NCBI GenBank assembly: GCA_023128635.1
Contig: JAGMDP010000010.1
Coordinates: 1-18,925, forward strand
Origin: Candidatus Heimdallarchaeota archaeon
GTDB taxonomy: Archaea > Asgardarchaeota > Heimdallarchaeia > JABLTI01
Reading direction: 5' to 3'
DNA: 18,925 nt
The position numbers and the translations under genes were made by a program. The notes beneath the pieces are model-generated. The model was not told where the DNA came from and searched no databases. It was given only the letters and a program-made list of their open reading frames with translations. This document shows positions 13,008 through 18,676 of the stretch, piece after piece. Within the stretch, counting starts at the first letter, position 1. Every line of letters starts with the position of its first letter.

Positions 13008-13445
13008 TTAACTATTTACTTGAAATTGATACATTAGGACTTTGCCGTTGTTGTATTCAAATCGTAGTTGTAACATCATTCCGTGTTCAAGACCTTCTAT
13101 ATGGAATTGATACATCATGTTCTTACCTGCTTGGACTCGGTGTTGCCATTGGTTTTGCATTTGTTCTTGATATATGGTTTCTTCGGTAGCAGAATTGTTG
13201 AATTGAACTTGGTGCATGTAAGCAAACATTCTTCCAAATTTGTTTCTGTGTGTATTTCCGGATTCATTTCCTTCGCATCTTAAGACTACAGTTATTTCAT
13301 CTGTAACTGCTTGAGTTGTTACATTGACTACTTCTAATGTACTATCTTCACTGGGAGAGAAAGCATATACAAGGCCCACAGAAGCTCCTGCAACCACTGC
13401 AAGAAGGCTTACTGCTATAATTGGTATAAGTATTGATTTTTTCAT
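13008..13445 (-). CDS. Small exported Met/His-rich protein of unknown function
   Basis: This 145-residue protein starts with a basic n-region and a long hydrophobic helix (residues 4-28), a signal peptide or N-terminal anchor. The exported part has strands DSTLEVVNVTTQAV and DEITVVLRCEGNES, an N-glycosylation-like NES, a Gln/Asn/Met-rich middle (YQEQMQNQWQH), and a last beta hairpin, GMMLQLRFEYNNGKVLMYQF. Nine methionines and five histidines are spread through 145 residues, including YMHQ, KNMMYQFH and EHGMM, and could bind a soft metal (inference). There is a single Cys (57). I recognise no family. An antisense frame of 78 codons overlaps it, but the signal-like start, the ATG and the terminator favour this strand. 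An A/T-rich TATA-like stretch (TATAATAA, minus strand 13468-13461) lies close to the ATG. Confidence 0.75.
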   Translation of the reverse strand: MKKSILIPIIAVSLLAVVAGASVGLVYAFSPSEDSTLEVVNVTTQAVTDEITVVLRCEGNESGNTHRNKFGRMFAYMHQVQFNNSATEETIYQEQMQNQWQHRVQAGKNMMYQFHIEGLEHGMMLQLRFEYNNGKVLMYQFQVNS

Positions 13446-13520
13446 TTTTTAAATCACAATTTATTATAGAACACAAAAATACAAAAGGAATCTCTGGGAA
13501 TGGTTGTCGTTGTGTTCGGA

Positions 13521-13551
13521 AGGTTCAAACTGGGTATCAAATAGGTTCAAA
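13521..13551. repeat. Direct repeat AGGTTCAAA, 22-base period
   Basis: Two perfect nine-base copies lie at 13521-13529 and 13543-13551, 22 bases apart (about two helical turns). They are in the 210-base gap between the divergent Met/His-rich gene and the first 213-residue surface protein. Same-face spacing suggests a two-site protein-binding element. Confidence 0.45.
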
Positions 13552-13605
13552 ATGAAAAAATTACTATAACAATCGTCTAAAAATGCCAAAATGATAAAGT
13601 TTATT

Positions 13606-13643
13606 GCTATTTATTAATCAGTAAAAGCATTTCATTACTGATT
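13606..13643 (+). promoter_or_regulatory. TATA box with overlapping 9-bp perfect inverted repeat
   Basis: TATTTATTAA (13608-13617) is a good TATA candidate 39-48 bases before ATG 13656. AATCAGTAA (13616-13624) and TTACTGATT (13635-13643) form a perfect nine-base inverted repeat with a ten-base centre that spans the expected start of transcription. It could be an operator or, if transcribed in full, a leader hairpin. Confidence 0.5.
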
Positions 13644-13655
13644 GAAGTGGTTAGA

Positions 13656-14297
13656 ATGAACAAAAAAACTGTGGTTCCATTTATAACATTCATTATTGGT
13701 ATTCTCCTTATCGTAAATACTTCTTTTGTAGAAGGAGTTGATTTTTCACTAGTTGATGTGACAAATGATATTGTTCATGTAGTTGACGGAGTAACAACGG
13801 AAACTAACTTGACTAGTAAATCTGAGATAGATATTGTTTCATTGGAAATGAATGAAAGCTTTGTAGCGGTAGCTTTTCTTAGTACACCTTTTCTTCATAT
13901 CGATAATTTCTATGATTTCATTGTTTATTGGAATGGAGATCAAAATGTCAACTTTACAGATGGTCATTGGAATCAAGGAAACATTATTTCGCAAACAAAA
14001 TTGGTGAATAGTACAGGGGGAATTATTGTTAATACAAAAATTAATGACTCTATTGAAATGATTGGAAACACTATCTATTATCCAATTTATAATGCTTCAT
14101 TAATTATTACCGATCTTGATCCAATTAATATGATCATGGATGCGCGTGTAAGAGGTGGTCCTGGTGCAGATTTATATAGAGATGTTCTAGAATATAATAC
14201 CAATACTGGAACTGCTTCTGGATTTAACTTCACAATAACCATTATTGGGTTATCGACAATTATGTTTGCAGTTATTTTCTCTAAGAAAAAGCGCTGA
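13656..14297 (+). CDS. Anchored surface protein, paralog A of the 213-residue pair
   Basis: From ATG 13656 the product is 213 residues; GTG 13647 would add three. It has an N-terminal signal (MNKK plus hydrophobic residues 5-24), an exported beta-rich domain, and a C-terminal membrane helix with the tail SKKKR. The exported domain aligns nearly without gaps with the minus-strand product ending at 16116. Shared stretches are VDFSLVDVTND versus ANFKIDDATAD, SEIDIVSLE versus DEIDIASVE, IVYWNGD versus RIYWIGD, PIYNASLI versus PIYNTSLI (both at 143-150), and a shared LDP at 154-156. That alignment favours the ATG start. The pattern of an early DxTxD followed by EIDI resembles secreted beta-sandwich sugar-binding domains (CBM9/DOMON-like), which is an inference. 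There is no enzyme motif. Six or more NxS/T sites suggest glycosylation. It has its own promoter with a palindrome and a terminator. Confidence 0.8.
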   Translation: MNKKTVVPFITFIIGILLIVNTSFVEGVDFSLVDVTNDIVHVVDGVTTETNLTSKSEIDIVSLEMNESFVAVAFLSTPFLHIDNFYDFIVYWNGDQNVNFTDGHWNQGNIISQTKLVNSTGGIIVNTKINDSIEMIGNTIYYPIYNASLIITDLDPINMIMDARVRGGPGADLYRDVLEYNTNTGTASGFNFTITIIGLSTIMFAVIFSKKKR

Positions 14298-14316
14298 AGC
14301 TTTTTCTTCTATTTTT
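14283..14316 (+). terminator. Terminator whose stem encodes the basic tail
   Basis: AAGAAAAAGC (14283-14292) and GCTTTTTCTT (14299-14308) form a perfect ten-base stem with a six-base loop that contains the TGA stop (14295-14297). A T-run follows at 14311-14316. The upstream arm is also the codons of the Lys-rich membrane-anchor tail. Confidence 0.6.
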
Positions 14317-14367
14317 CAACAATTTATTTTATATCTCGTTTAGTGTCAATAAGATGGTGTTGGAGCT

Positions 14368-15075
14368 ATGGTTGAAAGTGAGGAAAAACTAACAGTAATA
14401 ATTGACCATTATAAGAATAGAAACAAAGCAAAAGTACTCATTATTGTAGGATCAAGGGCTGTTGGTGATTTCAAACCTAATAGCGACTGGGATATTTATC
14501 TTTTTACAGATGAAGATCCTTACCCGAATGAATCGTTCCAAGAAGCCATTGAAGCCTATCCTGAAGCAATAAAAGATGAAGACATTGATTGTTACTGGAA
14601 TTCTATGGATAGTAACACTTATCCTCCAAAATTATGGAGAGATTTGCGGAACTCAAAAGTAATACTAGAAACTCCAGATGGTTTCGGAGAAAAATTGAGA
14701 GTAAAAGCATTGGAGATGTATAAGAAAGGTCCAGAGAAATGGACTAATGATTATGCTTATGGAAGAATTCTCAAAGCTCGAAGATACATGAAAAAGTTTG
14801 AAGCTCATCTTGCTGATAAAGAATATGAAGAATTATTTTTGCGTATTGCTTGGCATTATTCCGAAAATATCATTGATTGGTGGTTTGGCATAAGACAAGA
14901 GTTTCCACTAAGACCTCAAGAAGCATTCCCATACATAAAAGAAAAAGACCCTCTTTTCTACAAAGAGTTACAAAGAATAGTTTCAGATAAAACAAGCTAT
15001 AAAGAAAAAATAGACGCTTTCAAAAAAATACATCAATTATTGCTTGAATCCGAAGAATTTGAGAAATTACTATAG
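14368..15075 (+). CDS. Nucleotidyltransferase (pol-beta type, aminoglycoside adenylyltransferase-like)
   Basis: This 235-residue protein has the pol-beta nucleotidyltransferase signature VGSRAVGDFKPNSDWDIYLF. This gives Gly28-Ser29, metal ligands Asp40 and Asp42, and a third acidic residue probably in DEDIDCYW (Asp72 or Asp74). The C-terminal half is helical (RILKARRYMKKFEAHLADKE, then HYSENIIDWWFGIRQEF), like the helical substrate domain of aminoglycoside adenylyltransferases and related MNT/HEPN-type proteins. It should transfer a nucleotide from NTP to a small molecule or to a protein; the substrate cannot be read. It is larger than the minimal MNT of toxin-antitoxin pairs and no separate HEPN gene is adjacent, so a toxin-antitoxin role is unlikely. 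It starts at ATG with GGTG at 14356-14359. It converges on an APH-like kinase gene, with 50 bases between. Confidence 0.85.
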   Translation: MVESEEKLTVIIDHYKNRNKAKVLIIVGSRAVGDFKPNSDWDIYLFTDEDPYPNESFQEAIEAYPEAIKDEDIDCYWNSMDSNTYPPKLWRDLRNSKVILETPDGFGEKLRVKALEMYKKGPEKWTNDYAYGRILKARRYMKKFEAHLADKEYEELFLRIAWHYSENIIDWWFGIRQEFPLRPQEAFPYIKEKDPLFYKELQRIVSDKTSYKEKIDAFKKIHQLLLESEEFEKLL

Positions 15076-15125
15076 ATTCTAATTCTGTTTTTTTATCTCA
15101 AGATTTCGAAATAATTTAAGAAAGT

Positions 15126-15992
15126 TTATTTCCAAATTGTCTCAAAAACTTGGCATAAGCGTTTAACACGATCATGTTCATCATTTCTTTTCCATAATGC
15201 TGGAATTAAAAAAATGAGGTGACGAAGAGCAAACAATTTCACTTGTTCTAGTTGAATTGCACCATATCCATCGTTAAAAGCTTGAAAAGAACCATCTATT
15301 ATATGTTCAGTGTAAACTTTTGTAACGTCAAACATAGGATTTCCAACAGAAAGGTCAGCAAAATCTATCATTCCAATTTCACCATCAGTGGTATAGACAA
15401 GATTTGAGCCACAAAAATCTGCATGTAATAATACAGAAGAACTATTCTTAACAACCGATTTATGAGATTCAAAATATTGTAACACTTGTTCAACATCCTT
15501 TCGAGAATAATATGGTGTTTTTTCTAAAACTAGTAGTTCATCAGACAAACCCGATTGAAGATATTCAATTTGAGTAGAAAATTTACCTACAAGAGGTTCA
15601 TCTGTTATCATACCAAAATTAGTTGTTTTAATACTATGAATTTTTTTAAATACTTCACCAATTTTAAAAAAAACTTCATAACGAGGAACTTTGGAGAAAT
15701 CGATTTGTTCTAAATATGTCCCATCTAAAAAAGTTTCAATAAGAATTTGATCATCAATATATAGAATTTGAGGAACAATAATACCCTTCTTTGCTAAGAG
15801 TTTGTAAGCAATAGCATGAGAATTTCGAACTTTTCTATTGTTCATTGGATGTTTAAAGACAATTTTCTGTTTGTCTGTTTCCATAATCCAAACATCCATT
15901 TCCCATCCTCTAGTATTTCTTGAAATTGTTTTAACTTTTAGAGAAAGTTTTTCCCAAACTATTTTTTTTAATTTATTATTAATGAATTTCAA
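15126..15992 (-). CDS. APH-family small-molecule kinase
   Basis: This 288-residue protein has the aminoglycoside phosphotransferase/choline kinase fold. Lys47 in KIVFKHP is the probable ATP-binding lysine. LLHADFCGSNLVY (188-200) is the catalytic loop with His190, Asp192 and Asn197 (the HxDxxxxN pattern). MIDFADLSVGNPMFDV (208-223) carries the metal-binding Asp210 and the GNP-x-x-D motif typical of the family. The N-lobe is short and lacks a clear Gly-rich loop, which is common in APH enzymes. It should phosphorylate a hydroxyl on a small metabolite or antibiotic; the substrate is unknown. There is no signal peptide. The start is TTG 15992: an in-frame stop directly precedes it, the next Met is residue 32, and no strong ribosome site or TATA box is seen, so the start is less certain than the gene. 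Confidence 0.88.
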   Translation of the reverse strand: MKFINNKLKKIVWEKLSLKVKTISRNTRGWEMDVWIMETDKQKIVFKHPMNNRKVRNSHAIAYKLLAKKGIIVPQILYIDDQILIETFLDGTYLEQIDFSKVPRYEVFFKIGEVFKKIHSIKTTNFGMITDEPLVGKFSTQIEYLQSGLSDELLVLEKTPYYSRKDVEQVLQYFESHKSVVKNSSSVLLHADFCGSNLVYTTDGEIGMIDFADLSVGNPMFDVTKVYTEHIIDGSFQAFNDGYGAIQLEQVKLFALRHLIFLIPALWKRNDEHDRVKRLCQVFETIWK

Positions 15993-16069
15993 TTAAACGC
16001 AACACTCATTGGATTACATATTTGCCAGATATTCATCCTAACTATTGAAGTGTATAATTTCATATAAAA

Positions 16070-16120
16070 CTAGTTATGAAGAAAAAAAATTAAAGAAAGA
16101 AGAATCACTAAAAAGCTAGT
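16070..16120 (-). terminator. AT-stem and T-tract terminator of surface paralog B
   Basis: On the minus strand AAAAA/TTTTT arms flank a short centre that includes the stop codon (16118-16116), and long T-rich runs follow down to about 16078. The stem is weak because it is all A and T; the U-rich transcript is the better evidence. Confidence 0.4.
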
Positions 16121-16757
16121 TTTTCTTCTTGATTTTTCGTAAACCTATCATTACTATTAGAGATATTCCTCCCATCGTAATCCAAAAAGTAAATCCTGGA
16201 AAGGGAAAGGTACCTGTAGCATAATCTAGATTATCAGTATATTGTTCTCCTACTGCTATAGTAAACTGGGTGTGAATTGCAACAATGTGGGGATCCAATA
16301 TCGTTGGGATTAATGATGTATTGTATATAGGTATAATTAAACCTACACCAACTGGATCTATTACATCATAAGCCCATTCATCAACAATTTCTACCCCTGA
16401 GCCATCTTCAATTCCAGTATGGACTTGATTATGTGTATCAGACCATGTGCCTTTTGTCCAGTTCCCAAGAAAATCATCACCAATCCAATAGATGCGAAAT
16501 GAATATTCATAACCTGCAGAGTTATTCGGTTCTGCAACAAAAGTAATTGATATTGATACACCGTCAATTTCTACAGAGGCAATATCAATTTCATCATGAA
16601 CACCCGCACCAGGGTTTCCCTGTGTTGAATTATTGTAATATGTTAGATCTGCAGTAGCATCATCAATTTTAAAATTTGCACCTCTAATAGGTGAAGTTTG
16701 TAGGATCATTATACAAAGAAATATGCCTATAAATCCAATCATAATTTTTTTTCTCAA
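16116..16757 (-). CDS. Anchored surface protein, paralog B of the 213-residue pair
   Basis: This 213-residue protein has an N-terminal signal (MRKK plus hydrophobic residues 5-20), an exported beta-rich domain and a C-terminal membrane helix (about 190-206) with the tail RKIKKKN. It is co-linear with paralog A along its whole length; EIDI (56-59), YW (90-91), PIYNTSLI (143-150) and LDP (154-156) are the anchors. It has an extra Gly/Asn-rich loop near 45-53 and a more acidic GIEDGSGVEIVDEW where A has NSTGGIIV. No enzyme motif is seen; ligand or sugar binding is an inference from the beta-sandwich-like pattern. The start is TTG 16757, decided by a strong GGAGG seven bases upstream and by the basic n-region that the ATG at 16742 would remove. 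The gene is divergent from the ABC exporter operon. Confidence 0.82.
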   Translation of the reverse strand: MRKKIMIGFIGIFLCIMILQTSPIRGANFKIDDATADLTYYNNSTQGNPGAGVHDEIDIASVEIDGVSISITFVAEPNNSAGYEYSFRIYWIGDDFLGNWTKGTWSDTHNQVHTGIEDGSGVEIVDEWAYDVIDPVGVGLIIPIYNTSLIPTILDPHIVAIHTQFTIAVGEQYTDNLDYATGTFPFPGFTFWITMGGISLIVMIGLRKIKKKN

Positions 16758-16770
16758 ATAACTTCCTCCA
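16755..16770 (-). promoter_or_regulatory. Strong Shine-Dalgarno fixing a TTG start
   Basis: On the minus strand GGAGG is followed by seven bases and TTG 16757. It is the clearest ribosome site in the window before a non-ATG codon, and it keeps the Arg-Lys-Lys n-region of the signal peptide. Confidence 0.7.
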
Positions 16771-16790
16771 TATTTTATAATAAGAATTTT

Positions 16791-16811
16791 TTAACGTGTT
16801 AGTTAAAACAC
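16791..16811. repeat. Overlapping inverted repeats in a divergent promoter
   Basis: TTAAC (16791-16795) pairs with GTTAA (16802-16806), and GTGTT (16796-16800) pairs with AACAC (16807-16811). The two arms interlock, so they are alternatives. They lie just upstream of the surface paralog B gene and about 25 bases before the ABC operon's TATA box. Confidence 0.35.
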
Positions 16812-16833
16812 CCTCCAAGATGTAATGAAGAAC

Positions 16834-16846
16834 GGTATAAATAAAG
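16834..16846 (+). promoter_or_regulatory. TATA box of the ABC exporter operon
   Basis: GGTATAAATAAAG is the best match to an archaeal TATA box in the window. Transcription would start near 16866, before any of the possible start codons of the ATPase gene. Confidence 0.55.
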
Positions 16847-16919
16847 TTTTTTAGAATAAGAAGAAGTTCATCTCTATTACTTTTACATATTGGAACACAT
16901 AAAATTCATAAGTGTAAAA

Positions 16920-17771
16920 ATGCAGAATAAAATGGTGGTTGGTTTCAAAAAAATGACCGTTACAGAAGAAAATGATGATAATAAAATTGAGACGTCAAGT
17001 AGTTTCGATGAGAAAAACGCCATTGAAGTGAAGAACCTAAAGAAACACTTCAAAGGGAAACGCGGGATGGAAGATGTTAAAGCAATTGATGGAATATCGT
17101 TTCACGTTGAAAAAGGTGAAGTTTTCGGACTTTTAGGGACTAATGGAGCTGGAAAAACAACTACTATAAACATTTTAACGGGTGCACTTTTACCAACCGA
17201 AGGGAATGCGTTTGTAAGTGGATACAATGTAGAAACAGAGATTCAAAAGATTAAAGAAATGATTAGTGTTTGTCCACAAGAAGCAGCTGTATACAAATTT
17301 CTTTCTGGTTTAGGGAACATCAAGTTTTTCGGAAATATGTATTTGATGCCAAAAGACAAAACAATTGAACGCGGAGAAGAACTGCTAAAGTTGTTAGGAT
17401 TATATGACGCTCGGAATCGATTAGCTAGAGGATACAGCGGTGGGATGAAGAGACAATTAAGCTTAATTATTTCGTTAATTAACGAACCTGACATTCTTTT
17501 CTTGGATGAACCAACTGTAGGATTGGATCCTAGAAATAGACGAAAGGTCTGGGATTTCCTTAAAGGACAAAAAGACCAAAAAAATACCATTATTCTAACT
17601 ACCCATTATATCGAAGAAGCAGAGGTACTGTGCAATAGAGTAGCAATCATGGATTATGGAGAGATAATTGCCATGGGTTCTCCACAAGAATTAATCGCTG
17701 AACATCAAGTGAAAAATCTGGAAGAAGTTTTCTTGAAAATAACTGGTAGAAGTATTTTGGAGGGGATTTAA
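16920..17771 (+). CDS. ABC-2 type exporter ATPase
   Basis: Numbered from TTG 16890, all nucleotide-binding motifs are intact: Walker A GTNGAGKTT (83-91), Q-loop Gln130 in VCPQE, signature YSGGM (182-186), Walker B ILFLDEP (202-208), a D-loop GLDP and the H-loop His239 in TTHY. The order and the VYKFLSGLGNIKFFGNMY segment are typical of the DrrA/NodI/CcmA-like ATPases of ABC-2 exporters. It powers the permease encoded immediately downstream, probably as a dimer with two permeases. The substrate cannot be told. The N-terminal 40 residues are poorly ordered and not conserved in the family. The start is uncertain: TTG 16890, ATG 16920, ATG 16932 or ATG 16953 are all open, and none has a good ribosome site. 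I give the first ATG. The stop overlaps the next start. Confidence 0.92.
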   Translation: MQNKMVVGFKKMTVTEENDDNKIETSSSFDEKNAIEVKNLKKHFKGKRGMEDVKAIDGISFHVEKGEVFGLLGTNGAGKTTTINILTGALLPTEGNAFVSGYNVETEIQKIKEMISVCPQEAAVYKFLSGLGNIKFFGNMYLMPKDKTIERGEELLKLLGLYDARNRLARGYSGGMKRQLSLIISLINEPDILFLDEPTVGLDPRNRRKVWDFLKGQKDQKNTIILTTHYIEEAEVLCNRVAIMDYGEIIAMGSPQELIAEHQVKNLEEVFLKITGRSILEGI

Positions 17772-17773
17772 TG
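17759..17773 (+). promoter_or_regulatory. Shine-Dalgarno and stop-start overlap
   Basis: GGAGGGG at 17759-17765 precedes ATG 17771 by five bases, and the ATPase stop TAA (17769-17771) shares its last base with that ATG. This indicates translational coupling of ATPase and permease. Confidence 0.7.
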
Positions 17774-18565
17774 ATGCAACCACAAAGAATTCTTACCCTC
17801 GTTAAGATGGAGATGACAAGACAAGTAATGGATCCATTAGTTTTAGTGTTTACAACGTTTTTAGCACCTGCACTTATTCTAATTTTCGGGTTGACTATGA
17901 GCAATAATTATGGATGGGATGAATCAGAAACATACTCTGTATTCGAAATTATGCTCCCAGGTCTTCTTGCATATTCTGGCTTATTAACAATATATGATGT
18001 TGCTGCTGGTGTTGCAGGAGAACGTGAGACAGGCATACAAAAAAGAATCAATACAACTCCATTAACAACCGCAGAATATATCTTAAGCCAAATGATTTCT
18101 TATACGATTAAACCAATTATCCAACTTGTAATAGGATTAGGTATAGCTGTCGCTGTTGGATATCGCCCACTTATTTTCTTTGGTACTGGATATTCATTAG
18201 GAAGCAAGTTTGTCGGAATCTTATTGGTGATTGTTTTTATGGTAATTTTCACCTTTTGCTCTGTAGGATTAGGTCTTATTACAGCAAACTTTGCCAAAAC
18301 TGCTGGTGCAGCTGGTGGATTAGCTTTTATTTTTATTGTACCCCAACAGATATTTGGTAGCTTTATTCCTCCAGGATTTATGGGAATGGAAGGTATAGGA
18401 TGGGCTTTGCCAAGTTGGTATGCTACTAGAGGTTTTGGCTTACTTTTCGCTGGAACACCTTTTACTGACACAGAAATATGGCTTAGACTTGGAATACTTC
18501 TAGCTATTAGTATTGTAATATATATTGTTGGTATATTATTATATGAGAGAAAGAAAAGAAGATGA
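17771..18565 (+). CDS. ABC-2 type exporter permease
   Basis: This 264-residue membrane protein has six predicted helices: about 22-44, 62-84, 107-131, 146-170, 178-198 and 239-257. The family motif ERETGIQKRINTTPLTTAEY (84-103) lies after the second helix, as in ABC2_membrane proteins, and a Pro-rich loop (FIPPGFMGMEGIGWALPSW) precedes the last helix. The C-terminal tail is ERKKRR. It forms the membrane channel of the exporter with the ATPase of the preceding gene and probably works as a homodimer, because no second permease follows. Substrates of this class include drugs, lipids and polysaccharide. ATG 17771 is followed directly by a second ATG (17774). A hairpin at the stop codon ends the operon. 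Confidence 0.9.
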   Translation: MMQPQRILTLVKMEMTRQVMDPLVLVFTTFLAPALILIFGLTMSNNYGWDESETYSVFEIMLPGLLAYSGLLTIYDVAAGVAGERETGIQKRINTTPLTTAEYILSQMISYTIKPIIQLVIGLGIAVAVGYRPLIFFGTGYSLGSKFVGILLVIVFMVIFTFCSVGLGLITANFAKTAGAAGGLAFIFIVPQQIFGSFIPPGFMGMEGIGWALPSWYATRGFGLLFAGTPFTDTEIWLRLGILLAISIVIYIVGILLYERKKRR

Positions 18566-18620
18566 AGTTTATTCCTAGAATCTGAGCGTGTATAATTTTA
18601 CATCGCTCAACTTCATTTTA
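18562..18620 (+). terminator. Long imperfect hairpin at the end of the ABC operon
   Basis: Outer arms ATGAAGTT (18562-18569) and AACTTCAT (18609-18616) are perfect over eight bases and include the permease stop codon. Inside, TGAGCG (18583-18588) pairs with CGCTCA (18604-18609), and TGTA (18589-18592) pairs with TACA (18599-18602) with one bulged T. The two arm sets share A18609. T-rich bases follow at 18616-18619. It may end the exporter transcript. Confidence 0.5.
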
Positions 18621-18631
18621 TCAACCAATAA

Positions 18632-18644
18632 ATTACTTAAATTA
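18632..18644 (+). promoter_or_regulatory. TATA-like promoter of the MDR gene
   Basis: An AT-rich stretch with the element ACTTAAATTAAAC lies about 33-45 bases before ATG 18677. A leader of about 10-20 bases with GGTT at 18666-18669 is predicted. Confidence 0.35.
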
Positions 18645-18676
18645 AACATGCAAAATACCTTTGAAGGTTAGATGAA

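Noticed and set aside
12953..13189. Plus-strand open frame of 78 codons between the DUF2769 gene and 13189
   Set aside because: It is antisense to the exported Met/His-rich protein, which has a clear signal helix, an ATG and a terminator; the plus frame has no recognisable domain.
13520..13551. Two GGTTCAAA boxes that recall the tRNA T-arm (GGTTCAAAT)
   Set aside because: No acceptor, D or anticodon stems can be built around either copy; they are treated as a direct repeat.
14368..15992. A possible toxin-antitoxin module from the nucleotidyltransferase and its neighbour
   Set aside because: The neighbour is an APH-like kinase on the opposite strand, not a HEPN toxin, and the nucleotidyltransferase is larger than antitoxin MNTs.
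17243..17590. Minus-strand open frame inside the ABC ATPase gene
   Set aside because: The plus strand carries all ABC motifs in that region; the minus frame is a shadow.
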